Shown: positions 28,150-38,105, numbered from the stretch's first letter. The stretch: 64,000 nt of DNA from Henricia sp. BOLD:AAB3569 (GCA_037783545.1 JBBELK010000636.1:930001-994000), one strand, 5' to 3'. Program-made: numbers and translations. The notes: generated from the sequence alone by a model not told the origin.

Positions 28150-28912
28150 AAGTGTAACGATGCATAACCGCCATGGCAACACACCGTAAGCTACGATGAG
28201 TCAATGAGTCATCATAGTGTACATTTTGACGAACGATGGTCGCGGTTTTTGCCGTTTTTGGAAGACGAGACGAACTCTGGCTCCCCAAAAAACTAATTGC
28301 CACTCTTGATAGATTCTATGCTAAGTGATAAACAACAGAAAATGTAAAGTTTTGTATATACAATTTTAGCAGGTGACAAAAACTGTCGCTTCAGAACTGT
28401 TTAGTGTCCGATGTTTTTGCTGCATGCAAAAACACCAGAGCTACGCTGCAGTTGGCCATCCATTGTCTACGTCGGCCACAACGTCGTGTACATGTATACG
28501 CGTGGAATAAAAAATTGAATGATGCTACCGTGTTCTACACGCGACTTAAAAATGCACAAAACAAAGGTTTACGCTCATGCACTTGGTGACTGCATGAAAT
28601 GTATGGCATGCGTCCTGTAAGCTGCGCACCACATTTATTACGCATGCGCTTGAATTACGCAGAACGGACACGGAGATTTTTTGAACTTGTGTAGCCTACG
28701 ACCGTTTGATTAAAAACATAATTCAACATTGGAGTAAAAAATGCAAATATCCCAAATCGATAATCGAAGCATCGCGCTTACGATAAGTTTGGTGAAATCC
28801 ACCGCAGCACCCATCGTAGCCATGATCCATCGCAGCCCGAGGATCCATCGCAAGCCTTATTATGGACCTTAACCTACTTAGAGTTTAGTGAAATCGACCC
28901 CAGGCTTTCTTC
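28150..28912 (-). mobile_element. Repeat family R, copy 2 (inverted)
   Basis: ACCCATCGTAGCCATGATCC and GTGAAATCGACCCC match copy 1 at 6.55-7.33 kb in reverse orientation. Confidence 0.72.
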
Positions 28913-29035
28913 ATATAGAAGGCATTGTGTAATTTTAAAAGATCGTACTGTCAGGCAGAAGCACTGATCGTGCCCGACACGTACTATGAGGAACAATACA
29001 AAGGTCAATAGACTGTACTACATGTACCGTACTAA

Positions 29036-29668
29036 AGTGTGACGCCAGATGCCAGGATAACTGGGCCTAAACATTCGCTGGCAATCATAAATGTCCAACT
29101 GCTAAAGCACAGGGAAATGGTTCTCTGGTTTTAGTGTACGGTAGACCCAGTAATCTTGGCAACACACAAAGGGTGACATTTTCACTTTAGTACTCTATAC
29201 TGCACACTATTCTCCTTATATTTCCGGCCGTTTATTTTTCCGGCCTGGAAAATAAGCTTTGCCGGATTTCTTTTTCCAAAATAAGAAAAAGCCGGATTTC
29301 TGGCAATAGCCGGAAGACTGGCATCCCTGTGACTAGAAAAAACTTTCTTAAAGTGTTGATAGCAATGGAAACAAATGCATGTACACTTGTACCACATGGA
29401 TTTATTTCTGTCCAAGATGGGACATGTACAGAAATTAACAGCTGAAGGTGTATTTTTTTTAAATGTGTGCACACGTTGTTTTACCATTCACCACAAAAAC
29501 TATGCGTAGATTTTAAAGGTTTTCTGAAGCATTCATACATCTACATGTACATGTGTGTAGCAACAATTTATGCAGGCTAGTTGCCAACATTCTTCTTCAG
29601 ATATACTGTACTAGTATGCCTTAATTCCATTATTAAAAAGTTTCTTACAACTAATATATTGGGCCTTT
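29036..29668. repeat. Repeat families AM (29.04-29.17) and AH (29.34-29.67)
   Basis: CTAAACATTCGCTGGCAAT links the left part to 26.35 kb; AAGTGTTGATAGCAATGG links the right part to 11.83 kb. The right part ends about 75 bp from the 3' end of the short CTCF-like CDS. Confidence 0.55.
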
Positions 29669-29741
29669 AACATAATGCTGTCATGACACTATACACTGCT
29701 TTAAACAAAACCAACCATTTGTACCAACAGGAGCAGTTCCT

Positions 29742-30788
29742 TTACTCAAGGTTTGATTCAACTTTGTCCGCATCTTCAGGAGCAGAGTCCTCTTGGAACA
29801 CTGCAGGCTCACTTGGTGTTTCATCAGCCTGCGCACTGGTTGCGACATCAGCGATAATGTCCTGCAGTTCTTGCATACTGCCCTCGCTTGAGCCAGTTTC
29901 AGCAGTAAGGCCCGGAGGATCGACAGCTTCACTGGTGGCAGCAGCTTCAAGATTTTCCTCGGTGTCTTGACTAGGACTGCCAAGATTTTGGTCCACTGTG
30001 AGAACAGTCACCATCATGGTGCCCTCCTCACTCTGGACAATCTGCAAGGATTCGTTTCCCGAAGTCTGCTGCATGGCATTGTGTATGGCTTCTGCGTCTG
30101 CCTCCGAGAGCTGTATGGTGTTGCCGTGCTCGTCCATGATGTGATACTGCTGCTCCAGCTCTTGCTGGTTGGTCAGCTTTGTTGAGTCTTCAGTTTCAGG
30201 TTGTGCTTCTTTTGAGAAGTCATCACCGAAAGAATTGATGCCGTGCACCTCGAACAGGTGAGTAAGAAGCTCATGCTTGTGCTTGAAGATGGTCTTACAG
30301 CTGCTGCATTGCAGTGGTTTCTTCTTGCTATGCAGATTCAAGTGTAGGAGAAGCTTGGACTTGTCTCGCGATGAGAACGCACACTCCAGACACTGGAAGC
30401 GGAACATGTTCTTGTGGGACTTCTGGTGCTGCAGCAGGCTGTAGTTATCGTGGAAGACCTCTGGGCAGACGCCGCACGGCATGGCTTCTTCACAAACTGC
30501 ATGCATGTGGACGATGTGCGCCTTTACGTCGGCCGGTTGGTTGAAAACGGCATTGCAGTGGGGACACTTGTGGCTGGATCGCAAAACCGTGTGCTTCCAC
30601 AGATGCTCTTTCAGGCTGCTTTTTTGGGTAAAGCTCTGGTCGCACATGCCGCACATGAATGGCTTCTCGCCAGTGTGAACCCGCATGTGACGTTTCATCC
30701 GGTAGCCTTCGGCAGCGGTGTAGCTGCATAAAGCACACTTCGCCTTCTCTTTCGGCTCTTTCGACACTTTTGTCTTCTTGTGCTTCAT
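29742..30788 (-). CDS. Short CTCF-like protein with six C2H2 zinc fingers, single coding exon, 348 aa
   Basis: Seen: an intact frame from ATG at 30788 with an in-frame TGA four codons upstream, so this is the first possible start in the exon. Six C2H2 fingers occupy residues 18-182, joined partly by TGEKPF-type linkers, followed by an acidic tail. The fingers correspond in order to human CTCF fingers 5 to 10 (family knowledge): HMRVHTGEKPF, KSSLKEHLWKH, HQKSHK. The tail block MDEHGNTIQLS...DAEAIH (residues about 218-236) is shared almost exactly with the large CTCF-like gene at 45.5-59.6 kb, so the two are paralogues. It lacks the Q-rich N-terminus, the cohesin-type YDF motif and fingers 2 to 4, so altered DNA binding is expected. 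Same strand as its paralogue, with a FLYWCH gene between. It could be an expressed regulator or a partial-duplication product that stays open; the intact frame favours function. Confidence 0.85.
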   Translation of the reverse strand: MKHKKTKVSKEPKEKAKCALCSYTAAEGYRMKRHMRVHTGEKPFMCGMCDQSFTQKSSLKEHLWKHTVLRSSHKCPHCNAVFNQPADVKAHIVHMHAVCEEAMPCGVCPEVFHDNYSLLQHQKSHKNMFRFQCLECAFSSRDKSKLLLHLNLHSKKKPLQCSSCKTIFKHKHELLTHLFEVHGINSFGDDFSKEAQPETEDSTKLTNQQELEQQYHIMDEHGNTIQLSEADAEAIHNAMQQTSGNESLQIVQSEEGTMMVTVLTVDQNLGSPSQDTEENLEAAATSEAVDPPGLTAETGSSEGSMQELQDIIADVATSAQADETPSEPAVFQEDSAPEDADKVESNLE

Positions 30789-30996
30789 GTTGCCTCACCC
30801 AATTTTGATGAACGTCTTTCAAAACTTGTCCACACCAGTAGAAAAATTTGAATCAAAAGTCAATCAGACAATTATATATCACAAGACTTGACACTCAAAC
30901 AACTGAGTGATAGTGAAAGAGATACATGTAACTCGTACCGGTACAGGATGTAGGAAACGCGTGGCTGGTCTGCTTGCTTCCTGTGTGATTATAGAC
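30789..30996 (-). promoter_or_regulatory. Probable spliced 5' UTR segment of the short CTCF-like gene
   Basis: Reading leftwards on the minus strand, a long pyrimidine run followed by cactacag ends at 30997. This is a strong splice acceptor, followed by 208 bases without an in-frame start for the CDS. The first untranslated exon further upstream was not identified. Confidence 0.5.
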
Positions 30997-31336
30997 CTGT
31001 AGTGAAAAAAAAAAGGGGAAAAGAGCTTACAATTTACTTATTCAAAGATTTAATCACAGAAATATATACTCGGGGCTCGATTTAGACACTAGCCCGGCAT
31101 ACAAAAACTAGTCAAGAGTGCTGCGGGCTAGTCAAACTTCCTTCTGGGTAGCCCGGCTGGTCTAGTCAAAAATGGGCTCAAAATTAACGGGCGCAAGTGG
31201 TCATTTAGCTCCCGCTAACTGCAAAATTGCGCCCATAAGAAGGGCTAGCGGGAGGGAGCAAATTTTTACTCCCGTTTAAAATTCCAAAGGCCTTTTAACG
31301 AATTACGACTTCACAAACTATACACCAATCCGTTAA

Positions 31337-31589
31337 CTAAGGCCTCCTTCCCTGTACATCCGCCATAGCTGGGGGCTTCCACTAAATGAACTGCATGTTT
31401 TTTGCTGTTGCTGAAGCTGCATTTCTTTACTTCGAACAAGTTGCGCGTCTTTGTAGGGTTGTGTACGCAAAGGGGGCGCGTTTGTGCATGTAATGGATGA
31501 GCGCTTTTCGTTCTAACAGCAAACACAACGCACAGCCCATGCACTGGACGCCCCCCAGCTATGGCAGATATACAGGGAAGGAGACCTTA
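31337..31589. mobile_element. MITE with CTCCTTCCCTGTA ends
   Basis: CTCCTTCCCTGTACATCC at the left, TACAGGGAAGGAGACC at the right, with CCGCCATAGCTGGGGG and CCCCCCAGCTATGGC inside. Fragments lie at 4.30 and 18.25 kb. Confidence 0.82.
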
Positions 31590-31869
31590 GTTACCGGATT
31601 GGTCTATACTTTTATGATCGAGTACGTCACAAGCCAAAAATCATCGGGGATTCCCTTGTAGCGGGAGAGTCTGAGTACCATGCTCACAGCTCGGTATGCA
31701 AAATGCAACTCGCGCCGTGTAGGCAGGGCGCTAGTTGGATTGGGTGTGCTGCACTGTGAGTCTGTGTACACGGACTCTTATCCCACCACGACGGGAATCC
31801 CCAACGATTTCTCACATTTGCTACATTTTTTTTATTTCGGGGCTTGTTTGTCAGTATGTTTTACATGTA

Positions 31870-32090
31870 CAGTTGAAGTCAGAAGTTTACATACATGTAC
31901 ACCACTACCATCATCACCCAAAATGGTAAACAGGACTACCCGAACCATTGCAAGGTGTACAAGCTATGTTTGAAGTACTGCAAGCACTTGAGGAATTCCA
32001 CAAAATCACGACTTTAGTAAAGACTGTGACAACGCAAGTTTAAGCACACCAGTTTTAACACAGTTGTATGTAAATTTCTGACTACAACTG
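31870..32090. mobile_element. Sleeping-Beauty-type (Tc1) MITE, 221 bp
   Basis: Left end CAGTTGAAGTCAGAAGTTTA then CATACA; right end GTATGTAAATTTCTGACTAC then AACTG; TA on both sides. The left end differs by about one base from the familiar salmonid Tc1 end over 26 bases (from memory). No transposase. Confidence 0.82.
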
Positions 32091-32118
32091 TATATGTATA
32101 CATGTACATGTACATGTT

Positions 32119-32511
32119 TTTTAAAAAGTGCTGAAAGGTTGATTCTTAAACTCTTTTTGGTTTTCGTGAAAATGAGTGAAAAAGTTGCAGAGTTGGCGTC
32201 TGCCTCGTAGGCTTAGCACACTTCGCTGGCAATTTTTGTCATCCAATCCCATGATGCATAGAGAACGTTGATAAGGTTTATTGCTCGAAATACTGTCTAA
32301 ACCTACGTGGTACTTTTTTTAAAAAGTACTGAAAGGTTGATTCCTGAACTCTTTTTGGTTTTCGTTAAAATGAGTGAAAAGGTTGCAGAGTTGGCGTCCG
32401 CCTCAAAGGCTTAGCACACTTCGCTGGCAATTGTTGTCATCCAATCCCATGATGCATAGAGAACGTTGATAAGGTTTATTGCTCGAAATACTGTCTAAAC
32501 CTACGCGGTAC
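32119..32511 (+). repeat. Tandem duplication, two units of about 196 bp
   Basis: Both units share AAAGGTTGATTC, GTTGCAGAGTTGGCGTC, CTTAGCACACTTCGCTGGC and ATACTGTCTAAACCTACG with few differences. The segment GTCATCCAATCCCATGATGC also occurs at 59.25 kb and, inverted, at 58.71 kb. Confidence 0.88.
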
Positions 32512-33144
32512 TTTTTACAGTTTCCTTCCTACATGTATAAAATTAACTCCAGCGTGAAAGGAAGCAATTTGCTCCCGTAGCCTCCTGAAACAAGCAGTCA
32601 CGTAAGCAAAGGTTTTGCTCCCATTGAACTGTGCTTCTAAATATACCAAGTCAGTTTCCTGTATGATGTAAATGGTCGGGCTAGTGAAAATTTGTAAGGG
32701 CTAGTCAAAAATACAGCTGACTAGCCCACCGGGCTAGTCAGAAATAAAAGTTAGCGCAAGCCCCCCGACTTATTTTACATACGTAGGATGGTTGAATCAT
32801 GTTTCCTGAATGGGTTTTATAGATTGCAAACTGTGCCTGCTACGTCGGCCACCTGGACAAAAATAATGAATTTTCCCCTCTAAAACACTGTGAATATACA
32901 GCCAAGTCATTCCAAAATTTGCTTGCTATTATCGATCACTGAACACGCAAATCTATCGCATCAGCGTCGATATAACGGCCATGACAGTTGCATGCATTCG
33001 TTTTGAACAGCGCTCAAAGTGGTGAGTGTGTTCATTTCTTGAGGGCGCTGCATGCTCAGCGCAGTGGTGTAGCGCAGCAATGTACAGGTACAGGTGGATC
33101 GTTGCGAGCGCGTGCACGGCCCATTGGAAATCGTCGCCCCCCGA

Positions 33145-33303
33145 CGGGTTTTTCTTGATCGCGCTGAGCGCATGTCTTTGTGATGCACACAATGAAAATT
33201 TTCAACACGGGGCCAAACCATTTTTTCCGCAAGCCTCGCTTTGGTTACGTTCATTTTAATAGGGGAAAAGGGAAGATGGCTGCACCATGATAAAGTTCTA
33301 TAG
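33145..33303. mobile_element. Element family F, partial copy
   Basis: TTTTAATAGGGGAAAAGGGA and AAGATGGCTGCACCATGATA match the right half of the element at 17.45-17.77 kb. Confidence 0.7.
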
Positions 33304-33339
33304 GGTTTATGGCGTACATGTCCAAAACGACATGGCTAT

Positions 33340-33450
33340 AGTCAAGACCACACTTTCCAAGTCCGAGTACTTGGTGTCCGAGTTCAAGTCTGAGCGTCTG
33401 AGTCCAGCGTACATCCGAGTCCTCAGCAGGGCGAGTCCGATTCTGAGTCC
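33340..33450. repeat. GTCCGAGTC word array, left half
   Basis: Many GAGTCCGAGT words. The matching right half is at 34322-34412, with family A and B elements between. Confidence 0.65.
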
Positions 33451-33596
33451 TTGTTTGAATCTTAAGTGCATTACTGTCAAGTGTCAATGATCTTGGCTAC
33501 CGGTATATGATCTCTGGCTGCTCGTAATTTTGCTTTAATAGGCCAAAAAAATAAATTAGGGGAGAGGTGAAATACATTCTGAATGCTCAAAATCAA

Positions 33597-34022
33597 TTTA
33601 AAGATATTATACATGATTGGTAAACTGTTACAAATAGTGTTATCCCCCTGTGTGATTGAAGATATGCATGATTAAAACCAACCTGAGCAAAAACCAGCTC
33701 CGTACTTCGTCCAACTTTTGAGAAAAGTCAAAAAAGGGTTTGCAGTAATTTCGCCCCCCAAAACCACTTCGCCCTGAACCATTTCGCCCTGAACCACGGC
33801 CTGTGCATGAAGTGGTTCTGGGGCGAAGTGGCATTTGGGCGATGTAGTGTTCATGAGACGAAAACTAATTGTTTTACTCATTTCTCAAAGACTATAGCAC
33901 TTCAGACAAAGCCATTTCAGGGGAAGTTTTCTACGGTCATCATGTTTATATTGTGTAAGTTAGGCGTAAATCTGTGAACATTTCTGATTTTCGAGATTAC
34001 TAATGATGTATACTGCCTTTAA
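33597..34022 (+). mobile_element. MITE family A, copy 6
   Basis: TTTAAAGATATTATACATGA to GTATACTGCCTTTAA. Part of the interior word array is deleted. Its right TTTAA is shared with the adjoining family B element. Confidence 0.82.
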
Positions 34023-34160
34023 AGGCACAGGCTCGTCAGCAATGCGCGCCCGCCAAATGTGTGCCACGCAATACGCAGCTCCATAGCAAAGGCATGGAGC
34101 TGCGTGTTTCGAGCACGAATTTGGCGGGCGCGCATTGCTGACGAGCCTGTGCCTTTAAGC
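34018..34160. mobile_element. MITE family B, copy 1 (near-perfect palindrome)
   Basis: TTTAAAGGCACAGGCTCGTC and its inverse at the end; the arms (about 65 bp) include GCTGCGTGTTTCG/GCGTATTTCGTGGCAC words. Confidence 0.88.
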
Positions 34161-34321
34161 GGTTGAAATGATTTATTTCACATTCTCCAAATTTCATTTC
34201 ACATGTTCAAAATATTTTGAGCCCCAAAAGAAATTTGTAATAAATTTCTGGCACTGGAACAAACATTTTTTTTTGTAAAATATTGTGTACATAGTATATA
34301 TAATAATTTTTTTCACTGGAC

Positions 34322-34412
34322 TTTGGACTCTGATCTCCGAGTCCTTACCACCGGAGTCCGAGTCCTAATTGGCCGAGTCCGAGTCCTTGAAAATCAGGAC
34401 TCGAGTCCTACA
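34322..34412. repeat. GTCCGAGTC word array, right half
   Basis: CTCCGAGTCC and GGCCGAGTCCGAGTCC units end with GGACTCGAGTCC. Confidence 0.65.
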
Positions 34413-34615
34413 GCATTGGCTACATGTCAAATACCATGTTGCAGTTACCGTATATGGAAATGTGTACGAGATTTCTCATTACCACACTTGTTCCCCCCAC
34501 CCCCCTCCCCCCACGAGTATTTTTCAACTCACGAGGTACATCATTGAGACTGTCCTTACCTGAAACATGTACAATCTATCATTTTACGTGCTGTGAAACC
34601 TCACCTGTTGTAGTG

Positions 34616-36154
34616 CTACTGGTTATCATCACTCTTGCCACTATTCTCATCACTACTACTACTGCTATCTTCATTGTACATGTAACTATCAGCAATACTG
34701 GGCTGAAATCCAGCAATCCCGTTCACGATTCTGTCCGTGTACGTCTTGTTTTTCATCTCCCGTACCCTTGCAGCCATCCTAACCAAGTTAATGGCCTTCA
34801 TGTCCTCGGGTATCTCTTTGTCACCCATTTCCTGCGAAAGAACCTCCCTGACTATGTCTTGTGTAGGCTGTAGTAAGTCTGTAAGCGCTTTGGCCTTAAT
34901 CTTGGACGTCACTAATGACTTCAACACAGCGCCCTCTTTAGGGGGATGGTTGTGTCCGTGCTGTCCTTTGGTAATCACTCCTTCCTCGGATTCCTTAAGT
35001 GTTGACTGGCAGAAGACTTTCTTGTTCCTGACTGTGCACTGCCACACCACACATCTACCGCTTTTCTTGATGTTGTAGGTGTATCCGTCGCTATCAATGA
35101 GCCTCGGATGACCGCGTTGTGATGATATGTGCATCATTTGGTAGGCCGTTGATTCTGTCTTTGGTAGCGACTCCAAGGGCCGTGGTTCAATGGGAGAATC
35201 TTGCAGTTGCTCAACTGACTTTGCTCGTCTTTTACCAGCAGTTGCTGCGTTCTTTGTGCACTTGACACTTCCATTTCCTTTCTTGGGAGTTACTTTCAGT
35301 ATCATCTTAGGCCCTTCCTCGACGTGGAAGCTTCCGCGATGACAGTGAGGTTTAGAACCGCAGGTAAAATTTCCACCGACTTGTTCTAAAATGGCAGGAC
35401 ACTTTTCGTCCGTCTCTTTGAAGACACACTTCCAGACAGTGCGATTACGTTTTAGTTTTTTGACAATGTACATAAAACCATTACGTTTGTCGTAAAGTCT
35501 TGGCCTGAGATAAATAAGTGCCCCGAGCTTTTTCGGTATTCGCTTCTTTTCCGTTTTCACAACACCAGCTTCCGTCATTGCAGTCGCTATCACATCACCG
35601 GCTTTACCTTTCTTTTTTCGTTTCTTTCCTTTGCTTCCTCTTTGCATGTCATAGATGGCGTTCACCTGCGACTCGAGCATGTGAATGTGCGGCTGGCGTC
35701 CAGGGCTGAAGCTGCCGTTTTCTTGCTTGACGGTGGCCGCGCATACCAAACCTCTGCGGCGCGCGGTACACTGCCAGTCGGTGGTGCCTTGCTTCCGTAT
35801 CCTTTTGACATTGTACATGTAGCCCAAGGCGTCTACGAGCTTGGGTTTGCTGATCCGCGTGTATTCCTTGGTGCGTCTGCGTTTAACCTTTGAAGGTGTT
35901 ATCGAGGATTGTACCTTTCTGTACAGCGCTTCATCTACAGAATGGTGTTCTTCAATAGGTACATGTACAACCTCCTCAACATGCATAGACTCATCGCCAT
36001 GTTCATGTTCAACATGCACAGACTCATCGCCATGTTCATGTTCAACATGCACAGACCCATCAATAGGCACGGAGTCTACAGACGCACTTAGCTGGTTGAC
36101 TGCTATCTCAATCACTTGCTGAACTGCAAGATCTTCTATCATGCTCTGATCCAT
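34616..36154 (-). CDS. Protein with three FLYWCH-type zinc-finger domains, 512 aa
   Basis: Seen: an intact single-exon frame. Three FLYWCH-like units lie at about residues 105-158, 219-272 and 350-403. Each has GY/GF-x-Y, then W-x-C, a second Cys, and a C-terminal H-x-H (W127/C129/C138/H156/H158; W241/C243/C252/H270/H272; W371/C373/C382/H401/H403). The N-terminus is acidic with an 11-residue repeat (VEHEHGDES) in two copies. Basic stretches KRRR (91-94) and GKKRKKKGK (175-183) may be nuclear signals. The tail is Ser/Asp-rich. FLYWCH domains bind DNA or mediate protein contact in chromatin factors such as Mod(mdg4) and FLYWCH1. The gene sits between the two CTCF-like paralogues on the same strand. 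Insulator partners carrying FLYWCH domains are known in flies; a partnership here is only a guess from position. Confidence 0.85.
   Translation of the reverse strand: MDQSMIEDLAVQQVIEIAVNQLSASVDSVPIDGSVHVEHEHGDESVHVEHEHGDESMHVEEVVHVPIEEHHSVDEALYRKVQSSITPSKVKRRRTKEYTRISKPKLVDALGYMYNVKRIRKQGTTDWQCTARRRGLVCAATVKQENGSFSPGRQPHIHMLESQVNAIYDMQRGSKGKKRKKKGKAGDVIATAMTEAGVVKTEKKRIPKKLGALIYLRPRLYDKRNGFMYIVKKLKRNRTVWKCVFKETDEKCPAILEQVGGNFTCGSKPHCHRGSFHVEEGPKMILKVTPKKGNGSVKCTKNAATAGKRRAKSVEQLQDSPIEPRPLESLPKTESTAYQMMHISSQRGHPRLIDSDGYTYNIKKSGRCVVWQCTVRNKKVFCQSTLKESEEGVITKGQHGHNHPPKEGAVLKSLVTSKIKAKALTDLLQPTQDIVREVLSQEMGDKEIPEDMKAINLVRMAARVREMKNKTYTDRIVNGIAGFQPSIADSYMYNEDSSSSSDENSGKSDDNQ
35984..36052 (-). repeat. 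33-bp in-frame coding repeat in the FLYWCH gene
   Basis: Two near-identical 33-base copies encode the 11-residue unit built on VEHEHGDES. It is a coding minisatellite that keeps frame. Confidence 0.85.
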
Positions 36155-36261
36155 CTTTGTCCACTCTTAAAAGGGAAACCCCTTTAACACAGTCCCATAC
36201 AAGCAAATCCAGGCTTTTTCTGCTACAGAAGCCCACAGCCCAACGGTCAAATGGTTGTTTT
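36155..36261 (-). promoter_or_regulatory. Probable 5' UTR and splice acceptor of the FLYWCH gene
   Basis: The acceptor gctatcttttcag ends at 36262 on the minus strand, 107 bases before the ATG. This suggests at least one untranslated exon further upstream. Confidence 0.45.
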
Positions 36262-36461
36262 CTGAAAAGATAGCAAAATGGAAGTGCAAGTAAATAAAGT
36301 GTTTTCATATTTGACGTGAAAGAAATGAATTATGTACATGTACATGTTAGATTTTGACGGTACCCGTGTATGAAATGCCAATGGCCAAACATACCGGTAC
36401 ATGTTTCATGTGCAACTGTTGGCATTAACATGTTATGATGTACCATACTATGTACAAGTAG

Positions 36462-36600
36462 TTAAAGGCACAGGCTCGTCAGCAATGCGCACGCACCAAA
36501 TTTGTGCCACGAAATACGCAGCTCCATGCCTTTGCTATGGAGCTGCGTATTTCGTGGCACGAATTTGGCGCGCGCATTGCTGACGAGCCTGTGCCTTTAA
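36462..36600. mobile_element. MITE family B, copy 2
   Basis: TTAAAGGCACAGGCTCGTCA to its inverse; only 50 bp from copy 3. Frames read from family B contain runs like IRATKYAAP that are repeat artefacts. Confidence 0.9.
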
Positions 36601-36650
36601 GCTTTTATGCACACAACATGGAAAAAGTTGGTATTTGAGACAATATTACC

Positions 36651-36791
36651 TTAAAGACAAAGGCTCGTCAGCAATGCGCGCTCGCCAAATTCGTGCCACG
36701 AAATACACAGCTCCATGCCTTTGCTATGGAGCTGCGTATTTCGTGGCACGAATTTGGCGCGCGCGCATTGCTGACGAGCCTGTGCCTTTAA
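36651..36791. mobile_element. MITE family B, copy 3
   Basis: TTAAAGACAAAGGCTCGTCA to GACGAGCCTGTGCCTTTAA. Confidence 0.88.
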
Positions 36792-37312
36792 TGCAAACAA
36801 GAAACCTTCACAGCCTATCCCCACACTCAACATGCTTTGCTTCAATGAGTTTTTGCATTTATACGAGGCTTGGAAGAAACCAACAGTCGAACAGAATCAA
36901 TTCCAAGTTGGAAATCAAAATTGCAACTCTTTTCTTTGGAGGAATCTATTCCCATTTTCTTGTTGATAATATTCAATTTTAGTACCAACCTTTGTTTGCA
37001 GAATAGAATTCTAATGGAAATATGTGGAATCGAAATCAATTCTTAAAATATTGCAATTGCCAAACCTATTTTATGTTATAACATCTGTAAGAATGTACGT
37101 ATGCATGCACCGACGTACACATATTTTAGAAACACTTTATTGCCTTGCAGTTTCATTTCACGCTATCTTTTCAGTACACAACATTTGTGTAAAAACTCTA
37201 TTCACTGGTCAACACCCGAGACCCTATGTGTACAAAGTCTAAGTAACATGCCAAAAAAAGTTGTTCACTTGTTCTACATGTACACACTATGTACATGTAC
37301 CCTCAGCGTTGG
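36792..37312. other. Gene-free AT-rich stretch
   Basis: Nothing recognised except TACATGTA words typical of the background. Confidence 0.35.
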
Positions 37313-37440
37313 AATGCCAAGTCAAGTCAAACTCCCTTCGAGTCCCAAGTCAAGTCAAGTCAAAAATTAATTGCCTTTGAGTCCCAAGTCAAGTCGTCAT
37401 TTGACACCAAGGTCAGATCAAGTAAAGTCAGAGGGCGATC
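37313..37440. repeat. AAGTC array, third locus
   Basis: AAGTCAAGTCAA and CCTTCGAGTCCCAAGTC units as at 7.9 kb. Confidence 0.75.
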
Positions 37441-37655
37441 TTTGTTTCAAACTTCCAACACTACCCCCTCTTTCCAACTACCCAAACATCCCTAGCTCAT
37501 CTCCCGTTTCCGCGTCTCCATTTTTCGGTTCTAATCGTGGCAAAATGGTGTCTTCGACGACCAGAGGGCGCTCTTTGTTTGAAACTCCCAACATCCCCCT
37601 CTTTCCAACTACCCTTACATCCCGAGCTCATCTCCCATCTCCGCGTCTCTTATAC
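37427..37655 (+). repeat. Direct duplication of about 95 bp
   Basis: Both copies read AGAGGGCG-TCTTTGTTT, then CCCTCTTTCCAACTACCC, GAGCTCATCTCCC or AGCTCATCTCCC and CCGCGTCTC. The spacing is about 135 bp. Confidence 0.82.
37558..37571 (+). promoter_or_regulatory. CTCF core motif match (13 of 14)
   Basis: CGACCAGAGGGCGC fits CCASYAGRKGGCRS except at position 2. It lies at the start of the second copy of a roughly 95-bp duplication; the first copy (near 37427) has a weaker version. Confidence 0.4.
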
Positions 37656-37904
37656 ATAGGTCGAGTTCAGGCAGTCTGTTCTCGCGCCCGAACAACAGGA
37701 ACACGACCCAAAAACACTGCACTCAGAACAGGATCACACATCACCTATCCACCAAGAACTAGTTACCAAAAATGAAAAGTTTGTTTCCCAAAACAAAGAA
37801 TAATACAGTGGACTTGGAGAGATATTGTGTTTTTATTGACGTATACTGTCCATTTATTATCCCCACCCCCCTCCCCGGCCCACCCAAAAGCCCGCCTCTA
37901 CTAG

Positions 37905-38105
37905 ATCCAGCAGCCGATTCCACGAAACTTACGCAGTTGCGCAACATTTTATTGCGTAAGTTGCGCAACATGCGTAAGTTGCGCCATTTTGGGCATTGCG
38001 CAGTCCGAACACGGGCCGAACTGTATCTTATTTTCACGGAGGAGAGTGCCCTCCCACGCCCAGATTTATTAAAACGGCGACGAGAAAAGCTGTCGTTGAG
38101 TTAGA
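37905..38105. repeat. TTGCGCAA-type foldback repeat, copy 2
   Basis: CAGCAGCCGATTCCACGAAA, then GCGTAAGTTGCGCAAC words. Confidence 0.6.

Larger units (their letters stand above)
31070..32770. mobile_element. Large foldback of CTAGCCCG words with several inserts
   Basis: Left end CGGGGCTCGATTTAGACAC with GGCTAGTCAAA and TAGCCCGG words; right end with GGGCTAGTCAGAAATAAA and GCGCAAGCCCCCCGA. It contains the elements at 31337 and 31870 and the tandem duplication at 32119. Confidence 0.55.

Noticed and set aside
36635-36982. Frame with IRATKY...ARIWRARIADEP
   Set aside because: Translation of the family B palindrome, repeated at each copy.
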